The notes under the pieces were generated by a model, which was not told the DNA's origin, made no database searches, and was given only the letters and a program-made list of their open reading frames with translations. Below, piece by piece: positions 7,121 through 16,796 of a stretch of DNA of 23,947 bases (positions are counted from its first letter, which is position 1; the number at the start of each line of letters is the position of its first letter). The position numbers and the translations under genes are program-made. This stretch comes from Legionellales bacterium (GTDB lineage Bacteria; Pseudomonadota; Gammaproteobacteria; Berkiellales; Berkiellaceae): assembly GCA_023266435.1 (NCBI GenBank), contig JAHFQF010000007.1, forward strand, positions 1 to 23,947. The letters run 5' to 3'.

Positions 7121-8370
7121 TGCTACTGAATCAAGTATGTTTTCGCACCCTGCAGTTTGAGCAACCTTGGTCTTTTGAAAATTACCTGAAAGTGGGTGGT
7201 TATCAAGTCCTGAAAAAGATTTTATCCGAAAAAACACCTGCGGAAGAAATCATTGATCAATTAAAACATTCTGGCCTAAGAGGTCGCGGCGGTGCTGGAT
7301 TTCCTACGGGCTTAAAATGGAGTTTCATGCCACGGAATGCGCCTGGTCAAAAATATTTGGTTTGTAATTCCGATGAAGGAGAGCCAGGTACTTTTAAAGA
7401 CAGAGATATTTTACGTTACAACCCACATCAATTGATTGAAGGCATGATCATTGGGGGGTATGTGATTGGTGCCTCTGTGGGTTACAACTACATACGTGGA
7501 GAATTCTGGGAACCCTATGAGCGCGTTGAGCAAGCCATTCAGGAAGCGATAGCTGCTGGGTTTTTAGGAGATAACATTTTAAATTCAGGGTTTAGCTTTC
7601 ATCTGCATAATGTGTTGGGTGCTGGTGCGTATATTTGTGGTGAAGAAACAGCCTTGATGGAATCCTTAGAAGGTAAGAAAGGTCAGCCTCGATTTAAACC
7701 ACCTTTCCCTGCAAACTTTGGTGTCTTTGGTCGGCCTACCAACATTAATAACACAGAGAGTTTTGCCTCTGTGCCCGTGATTTTGCAAAACGGTCCACAA
7801 TGGTTTGCAGATTTGGGCAAGCCCAATAATGGTGGAACAAAAGTTTTTAGTGTGTCTGGCCATGTTAACAAACCAGGTAATTATGAAATCTCTTTGGGCA
7901 CACCTTTTAGTGAACTATTAGAATTGGCTGGTGGTGTGTGGAAGGGCCGTAAATTAAAAGCGGTTATTCCTGGTGGTTCCTCAACACCTGTATTGCCTGC
8001 CGATATCATGATGCGGTGCACAATGGATTATGACTCTTTAAGTAAAGCAGGCTCCATGTTAGGTGCGGGCTCTGTCATTATCATGGATGACACCACTTGT
8101 ATGGTCAGTGTTTTAGCTCGCATTTCACATTTTTATTATGAAGAGTCCTGTGGCCAATGTACGCCCTGCAGAGAGGGTACTGGTTGGCTTTCTCGATTAG
8201 TGCATCGTATCCAGCATGGGGAAGGCACATTAGAAGATTTAGATGTATTAGACAGTGTGGCAGATAAAATCATGGGTAAAACCATCTGCGCACTAGGGGA
8301 TGCAGCTGCGATGCCAGTACGCAGCTTTATTAAGCATTTTAGAAAAGAATTTGAGCAGCACATTAAGTAA
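7120..8370 (+). CDS. nuoF: NADH-quinone oxidoreductase subunit F
   Basis: NuoF (51-kDa type) binds NADH and FMN and takes the hydride that starts electron flow in complex I. The 416-residue protein shows the FMN/NADH glycine-rich motif GRGGAGFPTGLKWS at 55-68, the CNSDEGEPGTFKDR block, GAGAYICGEETALMESLEG, and the N3 [4Fe-4S] ligands Cys344, Cys347, Cys350 (SCGQCTPC) and Cys390 (CALGDAAA). The start overlaps the nuoE stop by one base. nuoG follows after a 12-base gap that holds an AGAGG ribosome site. Confidence 0.98.
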   Translation: MLLNQVCFRTLQFEQPWSFENYLKVGGYQVLKKILSEKTPAEEIIDQLKHSGLRGRGGAGFPTGLKWSFMPRNAPGQKYLVCNSDEGEPGTFKDRDILRYNPHQLIEGMIIGGYVIGASVGYNYIRGEFWEPYERVEQAIQEAIAAGFLGDNILNSGFSFHLHNVLGAGAYICGEETALMESLEGKKGQPRFKPPFPANFGVFGRPTNINNTESFASVPVILQNGPQWFADLGKPNNGGTKVFSVSGHVNKPGNYEISLGTPFSELLELAGGVWKGRKLKAVIPGGSSTPVLPADIMMRCTMDYDSLSKAGSMLGAGSVIIMDDTTCMVSVLARISHFYYEESCGQCTPCREGTGWLSRLVHRIQHGEGTLEDLDVLDSVADKIMGKTICALGDAAAMPVRSFIKHFRKEFEQHIK

Positions 8371-8382
8371 AAGAGGCATTCA

Positions 8383-10764
8383 ATGGTTTCGATAGAGATT
8401 GATGGTCGTGTAGTTGAAGTAGAACAAGGGACCATGATTATTGAGGCGGCAGATTGCGCTGGTATTGGTATTCCGCGTTTTTGTTACCATAAGAAGCTCT
8501 CTATTGCAGCCAACTGCCGGATGTGTCTGGTTGAAGTAGCGAATGCTCCCAAACCTTTGCCAGCCTGTGCGACCCCAGTGGCAGATGGCATGGTAATTAA
8601 GACGCAATCCAAACGCGCGTTGGATGCACAAAAAGCAGTTATGGAGTTCCTCTTAATTAATCACCCTTTAGATTGTCCCATTTGTGATCAGGGTGGAGAA
8701 TGTGAGCTGCAAGATGTGGCCATGGGGTATGGTCAAGATTTCTCCCGATTTAGTGAAGGCAAACGCTCTGTTGTAGACAAAGACTTGGGACCACTCATTG
8801 CCACAGATTTAACACGCTGTATTCATTGTACGCGTTGTGTACGCTTTGGTGAGGAAGTGGCTGGCTTGCGTGAGTTAGGTGCAACAGGGCGTGGTGAGCA
8901 CATGCAAATCGGTACGTACATTGAGCGTAGCGTTAAGTCTGAGATCTCGGGCAACGTGATTGATTTATGCCCAGTGGGTGCATTGACCTCTAAACCATTT
9001 CGTTTTAAAGCGCGCTCCTGGGAGTTGTTACAATATCCGGGGATTGCTGGGCATGATTGTTTAGGATCGCATGTGTATCACCATGTGTATCAATCTCAAG
9101 TAGTACGAGTCGTCCCCCGTGAAAATGAGCAAATTAATGAAGTCTGGTTATCAGACAGAGATAGATTTAGCTATGAAGGGTATACTCACTCTGAGCGTTT
9201 GCAACAGCCTATGATTAAACGTCATGGCAAATGGGAACAAGTGGATTGGACCACGGCTTTTTCTTTTATAAAAGATGAATTACAAGCTGTTTTGAATACG
9301 GAAGGGCCGGATGCCATTGGCGCTTTGCTTTCTCCTAATATGACAGTCGAAGAGGGCTATCTGTTTCAAAAGCTATTTCGTACGCTTGGTGTCGCTAATA
9401 TTGATCATCGGCTCTTGCAACAAGATTTTCGCGGACAGATGGCTGCGCCCCTCTATCCTCAGCTGAATGTCACAGTCGCTGCGTTAGAAACACAACCAGT
9501 GGTCTTGTTAGTAGGCTCGGATATACAAAGAGAGCAACCGCTTGCGGCAGTCAGATTGCGTAAGTCAGGGGCCAGTACAAAACTGTTTGACATCAATCCT
9601 GTGGCATTTGATTTTAATTTTCCTCTATCCGCTCGCATTATTCCGGAGCATGGTAAATTAGTGCAAGGTTTGGCCGAGGTGTTAAAAGCGCTCATTCAAC
9701 AGTTGCCTAACACACCGGTACCTGCTGCGACTCAGCACTTAATTGAAGCGGTGCAACCCTCTCCAGCAGCTGAGGCAATTGCTGCTGCGCTTGTACAAGC
9801 CAATGAAGGTGTTTTATTGCTAGGCGAGTTGGCGCTCAACGCCCCAGACGCCATGATTATTCAATATTTTGTACAAACCATCGCAAGCATAACCAATTTA
9901 ACAGTCGGGACATTCAGCAGTGGTGCCAATGCAGCCGGTGCTTGGATCAATGGATTAGTGCCTCACAGAGGTTTTGCAGGCGCTAAAGTCAATAAAACTG
10001 GCTTAAATGCAAAAGAAATGTTGGAAGCCAACTTGTCGACTTATATCTTGGGTAATCTCGATCCAGAATGCGATTTGCCGAATAGCGCACATGCGTTGTC
10101 TGCTTTAAAGCAAGCTAAAACCGTGATTGCATTGACCCCCTATACCTCTGAAGCATTAGAAACACATTGCCATGTGCTATTACCAATTACACCTGTGTCA
10201 GAAACCAGCGGTACTTTTGTGAACATCAATGGTCAATGGCAGTCTTTTATTGGCGCTGCTAAACCATTTGCTGAAGCAAGACCGGCTTGGAAAGTATTGC
10301 GTGTGTTAGGCAATATTTTAGATATAGAAGGATTTGACCACACCAGTTCATTGGAAGTTTTACAAGAAATCAAAGCAAACTTCAGTGACAAGTATTTATT
10401 AAGAGAAACCCTATTACAGCCGCCTAAATCCGTGGAATTAGAGGCCAATCCGAGATTTTTAACTTGGGTTGCAACACGTCCCTCTTATTCGATTGATAAT
10501 GTATCTCGTCGCGCAAAAAGCTTATCTTCTGCGCAGAGCCAATCCAATATTGCAAAAATGAACGCGCATACAGCACAACAATGGCGTGTTGAGCATGCGC
10601 AACCTATTAAAGTGGTCAATGTCAAAACAGATTGTGAAGTCACAATGGATTTAGAAATTGATCAACGCATTCCAAACGGTGTGATCTGGATGCCTTGTGG
10701 TATGGAGCAAACCGCTCAATTTGGTTGCGCCTATGATTCGGTGTCCGTAGCAGCCCATGACTAA
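8383..10764 (+). CDS. nuoG: NADH-quinone oxidoreductase subunit G
   Basis: NuoG is the 75-kDa-type subunit that carries the chain of Fe-S clusters linking NuoE/NuoF to NuoI. The N-terminal part has the N1b [2Fe-2S] ligands Cys34, 45, 48 and 62; the N5 ligands His94, Cys98, 101 and 107; and the N4 ligands Cys146, 149, 152 and 196. A molybdopterin-oxidoreductase-like domain without cofactor function fills the rest of the 793 residues. The off-pathway N7 cluster of E. coli NuoG needs four cysteines around residue 225; only Cys226 is there, so N7 should be absent. The ATG at 8383 has AGAGG at 8372-8376. Confidence 0.97.
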   Translation: MVSIEIDGRVVEVEQGTMIIEAADCAGIGIPRFCYHKKLSIAANCRMCLVEVANAPKPLPACATPVADGMVIKTQSKRALDAQKAVMEFLLINHPLDCPICDQGGECELQDVAMGYGQDFSRFSEGKRSVVDKDLGPLIATDLTRCIHCTRCVRFGEEVAGLRELGATGRGEHMQIGTYIERSVKSEISGNVIDLCPVGALTSKPFRFKARSWELLQYPGIAGHDCLGSHVYHHVYQSQVVRVVPRENEQINEVWLSDRDRFSYEGYTHSERLQQPMIKRHGKWEQVDWTTAFSFIKDELQAVLNTEGPDAIGALLSPNMTVEEGYLFQKLFRTLGVANIDHRLLQQDFRGQMAAPLYPQLNVTVAALETQPVVLLVGSDIQREQPLAAVRLRKSGASTKLFDINPVAFDFNFPLSARIIPEHGKLVQGLAEVLKALIQQLPNTPVPAATQHLIEAVQPSPAAEAIAAALVQANEGVLLLGELALNAPDAMIIQYFVQTIASITNLTVGTFSSGANAAGAWINGLVPHRGFAGAKVNKTGLNAKEMLEANLSTYILGNLDPECDLPNSAHALSALKQAKTVIALTPYTSEALETHCHVLLPITPVSETSGTFVNINGQWQSFIGAAKPFAEARPAWKVLRVLGNILDIEGFDHTSSLEVLQEIKANFSDKYLLRETLLQPPKSVELEANPRFLTWVATRPSYSIDNVSRRAKSLSSAQSQSNIAKMNAHTAQQWRVEHAQPIKVVNVKTDCEVTMDLEIDQRIPNGVIWMPCGMEQTAQFGCAYDSVSVAAHD

Positions 10765-10778
10765 AAAGGTTAAGTAGG

Positions 10779-11804
10779 ATGTTTGAAACAGTGATGCCCC
10801 TCATCTGGGTAATGATTAAAATCCTGTTGATTGTTGTGCCCTTGATGCTTGCAGTGGCGTATTTGACATTAGCAGAGCGCAAAGTCATTGGGTATATGCA
10901 ATTGCGAATTGGGCCTAACCGCGTAGGTCCCAAGGGTTTGCTGCAGCCGATAGCTGACGGTCTGAAGCTGCTGATGAAAGAGATCATCTTACCGACCAAA
11001 TCTAACCATTATTTGTATCTCATTGCACCTGTCTTGGCAATTGCACCTGCTTTGGCTGCTTGGGCGGTGATTCCTTTTGGAGAGGGGTTAGTTTTAGCTA
11101 ATATTAATGCCGGATTGATTTTCTTATTGGCGATGACTTCTCTTGGAGTCTATGGTGTGATTATTGCCGGTTGGTCCTCAAATTCAAAATATGCGTTCCT
11201 AGGTATGTTACGGTCAGCCGCGCAAATCGTGTCTTATGAAATTGCCATGGGCTTTTGTTTGGTTGGTGTACTGATGGCCGCAGGCAGTTTAAATCTGACT
11301 CATATTGTGATGGCACAACAAGGTGGTTTGTGGCATTGGTTCTGGTTGCCGCTCTTTCCCTTATTTGTGATTTATTGGATTTCCGCTGTGGCAGAAACCA
11401 ACCGAGCACCGTTTGACGTTGCAGAAGGGGAGTCTGAAATTGTTGCAGGCTTTCATGTGGAATATGCGGGCATGACGTTTGCGATTTTCTTCTTAGCTGA
11501 ATATGCCAACATGATTTTGTTAGCAACTTTGGCCGCTTTAATGTTCCTGGGTGGATGGTTGTCACCTTTTGATGGCATACCAGTTTTAGAAGTACTGTTT
11601 GCTTGGGTGCCAGGTTTGGTTTGGTTAGGTTTGAAAATAAGCTTCTTCTTATTTCTGTATTTGTGGTTTAGAGCCACGTTCCCACGGTATCGGTATGATC
11701 ACATCATGCGGCTAGGTTGGAAGATTTTTATTCCCATTACACTAATTTGGGTGGTAGTTTTAGCATTTGCGATTAAATGGCACCTTGGCCCTTGGTTTGT
11801 ATAA
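10779..11804 (+). CDS. nuoH: NADH-quinone oxidoreductase subunit H
   Basis: NuoH is the membrane subunit (ND1 type) that holds the quinone-access channel and joins the peripheral arm to the proton-pumping arm. The 341 residues are strongly hydrophobic with about eight membrane segments. Family motifs are present: the helix containing AERKVIGYMQLRIGPNRVGP, then GLLQPIADGLKLLMKE, and the charged loop AETNRAPFDVAEGESEIVAG. The ATG at 10779 lies 14 bases after nuoG with AAGG/TAGG stretches just upstream. The C-terminus is normal and nuoI follows after 13 bases. Confidence 0.97.
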   Translation: MFETVMPLIWVMIKILLIVVPLMLAVAYLTLAERKVIGYMQLRIGPNRVGPKGLLQPIADGLKLLMKEIILPTKSNHYLYLIAPVLAIAPALAAWAVIPFGEGLVLANINAGLIFLLAMTSLGVYGVIIAGWSSNSKYAFLGMLRSAAQIVSYEIAMGFCLVGVLMAAGSLNLTHIVMAQQGGLWHWFWLPLFPLFVIYWISAVAETNRAPFDVAEGESEIVAGFHVEYAGMTFAIFFLAEYANMILLATLAALMFLGGWLSPFDGIPVLEVLFAWVPGLVWLGLKISFFLFLYLWFRATFPRYRYDHIMRLGWKIFIPITLIWVVVLAFAIKWHLGPWFV

Positions 11805-11817
11805 AGATGAGCATTTC

Positions 11818-12318
11818 ATGATGAAGGTAAAAAATTGGTTGCGGCATTGGTTTCAAACGCTTTTTTTAGTTGAGCTTTTAAAGGGTTTGAAACTGACAGG
11901 TAAGTATTTTTTCGCACGTAAGATTACTGTGCAGTATCCCGATGAACGTGCGCCGAAATCACCACGGTATAGAGGGATTCATGCGCTGAGACGTTACGCC
12001 AATGGCGAAGAGCGCTGTATTGCGTGTAAATTGTGTGAGGCAGTTTGCCCAGCATTGGCGATTACCATTGAATCGCATCAGCGTCCGGATGGTTCTAGAC
12101 GTACTACACGGTATGAGATCGATCTTTTTAAGTGTATTTTTTGTGGATTTTGCGAGGAATCTTGTCCTGTGGATTCGATTGTAGAAACCACTTTTTCAGA
12201 TTACGCCATTACCAAACGAGGCGATAATATTTTAGACAAGCCTTTATTGCTTGCAATTGGTGATCGCTATGAAGCGCAAATTGCTGCAGAAAAAGCAGAA
12301 GACGCACCCTATCGCTAA
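11818..12318 (+). CDS. nuoI: NADH-quinone oxidoreductase subunit I
   Basis: NuoI is the peripheral-arm ferredoxin-like subunit carrying [4Fe-4S] clusters N6a and N6b, which pass electrons from NuoG to N2 in NuoB. Two CxxCxxCxxxCP motifs are visible: Cys67, 70, 73, 77 and Cys106, 109, 112, 116. The start is placed at the double ATG at 11818/11821, which gives 166 residues, close to the family norm, and an amphipathic N-terminal helix. An in-frame ATG at 11767 would overlap nuoH by 38 bases and add an unconserved extension. The ribosome site here is weak (AAGATGAG). Confidence 0.96.
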   Translation: MMKVKNWLRHWFQTLFLVELLKGLKLTGKYFFARKITVQYPDERAPKSPRYRGIHALRRYANGEERCIACKLCEAVCPALAITIESHQRPDGSRRTTRYEIDLFKCIFCGFCEESCPVDSIVETTFSDYAITKRGDNILDKPLLLAIGDRYEAQIAAEKAEDAPYR

Positions 12319-12329
12319 GGAGACGGGTT

Positions 12330-12965
12330 ATGACGGCCATACAATTCATTTTTTATTTATTTTCGGCGTTAGCCATTGGTTCAGCATTGGCAGTCGTGTG
12401 CTCAGATAATCCAGTGCGCTCAGCCCTGTGTTTGGTGCTGGCCTTTTTTTCCAGCGCAGCGCTGTGGATGTTGCTCGAGTCAGAGTTTTTAGCAATCACA
12501 CTCGTGCTTGTTTATGTTGGGGCAGTCATGGTCTTATTCCTGTTTGTCGTGATGATGATCGACATTGAACAACCTAAATTACAAGTGATTACAACTAAGC
12601 ATTTACCTTTAGCGCTGTTGGTAGCAATTAGTTTCATGGGGCTGTTGGGTTGGATGCTCAGTGCAAATCAGTTTGGATTATCCGCGTTTACCCCCACACC
12701 TAGAGAAGCAGATTACAGTAGCATTGCTGTGTTGGGAGAAGAGTTGTTTAGCCATTACTTGTTTGGCTTTGAGGTGGCAGGGGTAATCTTGTTGGTTGCT
12801 ATTGTGTCTGCTATTAGTTTGACGTTTCGAGGTAAGCGATCGGGTAACAAATCGATGAGCCCTTCTGCTCAGATTCGCGTACGTAAAGCAGACAGGCTAA
12901 AAATTATTTCGATGCCTGCTGAGTTAGGACAGTCACAGACTGGTAAATGCGAGGAGTTGAAATGA
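12330..12965 (+). CDS. nuoJ: NADH-quinone oxidoreductase subunit J
   Basis: NuoJ (ND6 type) is a membrane subunit involved in coupling quinone reduction to proton pumping; its third helix carries the pi-bulge in solved structures. Five predicted membrane segments occur in the first 167 or so residues, including the conserved LVYVGAVMVLFLFVVMM helix, followed by a hydrophilic C-terminal tail of about 40 residues. The length is 211. A strong TAAGGAG ribosome site spans the nuoI stop at 12316-12322. The stop overlaps the nuoK start (ATGA at 12962-12965). Confidence 0.96.
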   Translation: MTAIQFIFYLFSALAIGSALAVVCSDNPVRSALCLVLAFFSSAALWMLLESEFLAITLVLVYVGAVMVLFLFVVMMIDIEQPKLQVITTKHLPLALLVAISFMGLLGWMLSANQFGLSAFTPTPREADYSSIAVLGEELFSHYLFGFEVAGVILLVAIVSAISLTFRGKRSGNKSMSPSAQIRVRKADRLKIISMPAELGQSQTGKCEELK

Positions 12966-13267
12966 TTGTACTTGCTGATTATTTGATGGTTTCAGCGGCT
13001 TTATTAGTGATCGGAGCCACGGGTCTTTTCCTGCATCGTAAAAACCTCATCATTTTGTTGATGTGCTTAGAGTTGATTTTGTTAGCAGTCAATACAAATT
13101 TTATTGCTTTTTCACGCTTCTTAGACAATGCCTTGGGCGAAGTCTTTGTGTTCTTCGTCTTAACCGTGGCTGCCAGTGAGGCTGCCATTGGGCTTGCAAT
13201 TGTTGTGCTTGTGTTTCGCACACGTAAAACAATTGATGTTGAAGCACTCAACTCTCTAAAAGGATAG
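12962..13267 (+). CDS. nuoK: NADH-quinone oxidoreductase subunit K
   Basis: NuoK (ND4L type) is a three-helix antiporter-related membrane subunit of the proton-translocating arm. The 101 residues match the family length exactly when started at ATG 12962, which overlaps the nuoJ stop and has GAGGAG 5 bases upstream at 12951-12956. An in-frame ATG at 12947 would add five residues encoded by that ribosome site and is rejected. The conserved membrane glutamates are present, one in LLMCLELILLAVN and one in TVAASEAAIGLAIVV. Confidence 0.97.
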   Translation: MIVLADYLMVSAALLVIGATGLFLHRKNLIILLMCLELILLAVNTNFIAFSRFLDNALGEVFVFFVLTVAASEAAIGLAIVVLVFRTRKTIDVEALNSLKG

Positions 13268-13273
13268 TATTGT

Positions 13274-15238
13274 ATGAATACGATAGAGTATCAAACACTC
13301 ACAGTCGTGTTGGCGCCTTTGATAGGTGCGGCGCTGTCTGGTTTCTTTTGTCGCTGGATTAGCAGACGAGCAGCGCATTGCTTGACGATCCTTGGTGTGG
13401 CCATGGCCTTGACTGTATCTTGCCTCTTAGCAAAAACCTTTTTATTAGAAGGGCATCAAGCGTATCAGTGGAATTGGTATACTTGGTTAAACACCGGGCA
13501 TGTGGGTATACAAGTTGGGTTTTTATTAGATACGTTGTCTGTATTGATGTTAGGTGTGGTAACGAGCGTCTCCTTATTGGTGCATATCTATACCATTGGT
13601 TATATGCAGGATGATCCGGGTTACCAACGTTTTTTTAGCTACATTTCTTTATTTACTTTCGCCATGTTAGTGTTGGTGTTATCTAATAATTTCATGCAAT
13701 TGTTTTTTGGCTGGGAAGCGGTGGGCCTGGTTTCTTATTTATTGATTGGTTTTTGGTTTAAAAAAGAAACAGCCATTTTTGCCAATATGAAAGCTTTTTT
13801 AGTAAATCGTGTGGGCGACTTTGGCTTCATCATTGGGATTGCAGCGATCTTCTCAGTGTTTGGCACATTAGAATATACAGAGGTTTTTAATCAAGCCAGC
13901 GTGGTTGCTCTGACTGGTCAAAAAATGAATTTTCTAGGTGCAGAGCGTTCCGTCATTACTTTTATATCCATTGCCTTGTTTATTGGGGCCATGGGTAAGT
14001 CTGCACAAGTGCCGTTGCATGTCTGGCTGCCTGATTCTATGGAGGGGCCAACCCCCATTTCCGCCCTTATTCACGCCGCAACCATGGTCACGGCGGGTGT
14101 TTTTATGGTGTGTCGCATGTCTCCGATTTTTGAGCACTCAGAAACAGCGCTGTCTTTTGTCATGGTGATTGGTGCCACAACTTGTTTCTTCATGGGGCTC
14201 TTAGGGCTGGTACAAAATGATATTAAACGAGTCGTGGCCTATTCTACTTTGTCGCAGTTAGGCTACATGGTCGCTGCATTAGGCGCCTCTGCTTACTCGG
14301 CGGCTATGTATCATCTCATGACGCACGCATTCTTTAAGGCCTTACTCTTTTTAGGCGCAGGCAGTGTGATCATTGCGATGCACCATGAGCAGGATATTCG
14401 TAAGATGGGGAACTTAAGACCCTATCTACCCATCACTTATGTCACGATGTTGTTGGGATCTTTGGCGCTCATTGGTTTTCCCTTTTTCTCTGGCTTTTAT
14501 TCTAAAGACTTGATTATTGAGTCTGTTCGTCACTCAACCTTGTGGGGTAGTGGCTATGCCAGTTTTTGTGTGACAGCCAGTGTGTTTGTGACAGCCTTGT
14601 ACTCTTTTAGAATGTTTTTCTTAGTATTTCACACCAAACCTCGTATGGATGCAGACACACAATCGCACTTACATGAATCGCCCGTGGTGGTTTGGTTGCC
14701 ATTAGTCTGTTTGGCAATTCCCTCGGTTATCTTAGGATATGTCACCTTAGGTACTTTTACAGATGCAACCTTAGCGCACAGTATTTTTGTATTACCTGAA
14801 CATAATGTGGTTGAGGCAGTACGAGCTCACTTTCATAATCCGCTAGAAACGGGTTTACATTTCACCCATAGCTTACCGTTTTGGTTGGCTTTTGCGGGCG
14901 TGTCTACAGCTTGGATAGGTTACGTGTTGTATCCAAGTCTCACAGAGCGCATCAAACAAGCGAATGCATTCTTATATTCTATTCTAATCAACAAATACGG
15001 ATTTGATCAGTTTAATCAGGTAGTCTTGGCGACAGGTATACGTTGGTTAGCAATGCTGTGTTGGCGTGTGGGTGATCGAACCTGTATTGACGGTGTGATG
15101 GTGAATGGTTCGGCCAAAACAGTAAAACTATCGGCGAATTTAATGCGTGGCATTCAGAGTGGTTATTTGGTGCATTATGCCATGGCCATGGTCACGGCTT
15201 TGATTGTGATGTCGATCTGGCTAATCTTTAAGAGGTAA
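13274..15238 (+). CDS. nuoL: NADH-quinone oxidoreductase subunit L
   Basis: NuoL (ND5 type) is the distal antiporter-like proton-pumping subunit, and its long C-terminal lateral helix braces the membrane arm. The product has 654 residues, a normal length. The functional glutamate of helix 5 is Glu148 (GWEAVGLVSYLLIG) and the pumping lysine of helix 7 is Lys242 (GKSAQVPLHVWLPD). The conserved EGPTPISALIHAATMVTAG follows. The C-terminal region ends in a hydrophobic anchor helix. The ATG at 13274 has AAAAGGA upstream and lies 6 bases after nuoK. Confidence 0.97.
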   Translation: MNTIEYQTLTVVLAPLIGAALSGFFCRWISRRAAHCLTILGVAMALTVSCLLAKTFLLEGHQAYQWNWYTWLNTGHVGIQVGFLLDTLSVLMLGVVTSVSLLVHIYTIGYMQDDPGYQRFFSYISLFTFAMLVLVLSNNFMQLFFGWEAVGLVSYLLIGFWFKKETAIFANMKAFLVNRVGDFGFIIGIAAIFSVFGTLEYTEVFNQASVVALTGQKMNFLGAERSVITFISIALFIGAMGKSAQVPLHVWLPDSMEGPTPISALIHAATMVTAGVFMVCRMSPIFEHSETALSFVMVIGATTCFFMGLLGLVQNDIKRVVAYSTLSQLGYMVAALGASAYSAAMYHLMTHAFFKALLFLGAGSVIIAMHHEQDIRKMGNLRPYLPITYVTMLLGSLALIGFPFFSGFYSKDLIIESVRHSTLWGSGYASFCVTASVFVTALYSFRMFFLVFHTKPRMDADTQSHLHESPVVVWLPLVCLAIPSVILGYVTLGTFTDATLAHSIFVLPEHNVVEAVRAHFHNPLETGLHFTHSLPFWLAFAGVSTAWIGYVLYPSLTERIKQANAFLYSILINKYGFDQFNQVVLATGIRWLAMLCWRVGDRTCIDGVMVNGSAKTVKLSANLMRGIQSGYLVHYAMAMVTALIVMSIWLIFKR

Positions 15239-15248
15239 GGTGTAAAGC

Positions 15249-16775
15249 ATGCAATTCATCACACAGATCCCAATATTAAGTGTATTGGTTTGGTTACCGA
15301 TTCTGAGCGGGTTCTTCATTGCCTTTGCAGGACACAACAGACCTGCATTTTCCAGGCAAGCATCATTATTGATCACAGTTTTGTGTTTTGCATTAAGCCT
15401 AGGACTGTGGCGGGCATTTGACAGCACAAATCCTGCGTTTCAGTTTGTTGAAAGTAGAATATGGCTACCTAATTTTGACATTGGTTACTATCTCGGGGTA
15501 GACGGTTTTGCTGTTCCTTTAATTGTACTCACCTGCTTTTTTTCTCCACTGGTGGTCATCGCGGCCTGGAAAGTCATACAACAACGTGTTTCTACCTATA
15601 TGGCAGCCTTCTTGATCATGCAAGGGATCCTATGCGGTGTTTTCATGGCTTTGGATGCCATTTTATTTTATTTATTTTGGGAAGCAATGTTGATTCCCAT
15701 GTTTCTGATCATTGGTATCTGGGGCGGTAGTGAACGCGTGTATGCAGCTATCAAGTTTTTCCTTTATACCTTTATTGGATCGGTGTTTTTGTTAATTGCT
15801 TTGTTGTATTTGCATATGACCGCTGTGAAGCAGGGAGTACCTCATACGTTTAGTATATTGTCTTTTTATCACTTGTCTTTAAGCGCAACAGAGCAAGCCT
15901 GGTTGTTTTTTGCGATGCTCATCGCTTTTGCTGTAAAAATTCCGATGTGGCCAGTCCATACTTGGTTGCCTGATGCGCACGTACAGGCACCCACAGGGGG
16001 ATCGGTGATTTTGGCAGCCATCATGTTGAAGTTGGGTGGTTATGGATTTTTACGTTTTATTTTGCCAATTGTGCCTGCCGCTTCTACGCAATATGCCTGG
16101 GTTGTGATTGGGGCTTCTTTGATTGCGGTGGTCTACATTGGGTTAGTTGCACTGGTACAACAAGACATGAAAAAACTCATCGCGTATTCTTCTATCGCGC
16201 ATATGGGGTTTGTCACATTAGGATTTATCATGGCAGGGGTGTTGGTCTCACAACAAAAAATGGATGCTGCTGCGATGGGTATTGATGGTGCCTATATGCA
16301 AATGATATCGCACGGGTTCATTTCCGGCGCGCTCTTTTTATGTGTTGGGGTATTGTACGATCGACTACATTCTAGACAGATTAAAGATTACGGCGGGGTA
16401 GTGAATACCATGCCTGTTTTTGCCGCCTTTGCTGTCTTTTTTGCGATGGCAAATGTGGGCTTGCCAGGCACCTCCGGTTTCGTCGGGGAATTTTTAGTCA
16501 TCCTGAGTGTGTTTCAAGCGAATGTTTGGTATGCCATTTTGGGAGCAACCACTTTAATTTTAGGTGCAGCCTATAGTTTGTGGATGGTGAAACGCGTCAT
16601 TTATGGAGCAGTGGTGAATCAAGGGGTTGCTAAATTAACAGACATTGATGCACGCGAGCTACTGTTTTTAGTGCTCTTGGCTGCCATGGTTTTATTATTT
16701 GGCGTGTGGCCAAAACCGCTTTTGGACACGACTGCGTTGGCAACACAAACTTTATTAGGCTTCATGAATCCCTGA
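15249..16775 (+). CDS. nuoM: NADH-quinone oxidoreductase subunit M
   Basis: NuoM (ND4 type) is the middle antiporter-like proton-pumping subunit of complex I. The 508-residue protein has the antiporter-fold signatures: Glu145 in FWEAMLIPMFLIIGIWGG and Lys230 in AVKIPMWPVHTWLPDAH, followed by APTGGSVILAAIMLKLGGYG. The later QQDMKKLIAYSSIAHMGF and GLPGTSGFVGEFL blocks are also typical. About 14 hydrophobic segments are visible. The ATG at 15249 has TAAGGTG at the end of nuoL as ribosome site. Confidence 0.97.
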   Translation: MQFITQIPILSVLVWLPILSGFFIAFAGHNRPAFSRQASLLITVLCFALSLGLWRAFDSTNPAFQFVESRIWLPNFDIGYYLGVDGFAVPLIVLTCFFSPLVVIAAWKVIQQRVSTYMAAFLIMQGILCGVFMALDAILFYLFWEAMLIPMFLIIGIWGGSERVYAAIKFFLYTFIGSVFLLIALLYLHMTAVKQGVPHTFSILSFYHLSLSATEQAWLFFAMLIAFAVKIPMWPVHTWLPDAHVQAPTGGSVILAAIMLKLGGYGFLRFILPIVPAASTQYAWVVIGASLIAVVYIGLVALVQQDMKKLIAYSSIAHMGFVTLGFIMAGVLVSQQKMDAAAMGIDGAYMQMISHGFISGALFLCVGVLYDRLHSRQIKDYGGVVNTMPVFAAFAVFFAMANVGLPGTSGFVGEFLVILSVFQANVWYAILGATTLILGAAYSLWMVKRVIYGAVVNQGVAKLTDIDARELLFLVLLAAMVLLFGVWPKPLLDTTALATQTLLGFMNP

Positions 16776-16796
16776 TCAATATCGCACGAGGCTATC

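Noticed and set aside
11161..11565. 134-codon reverse-strand frame over nuoH
   Set aside because: nuoH is conserved and complete on the + strand; the antisense product resembles no family that I know.
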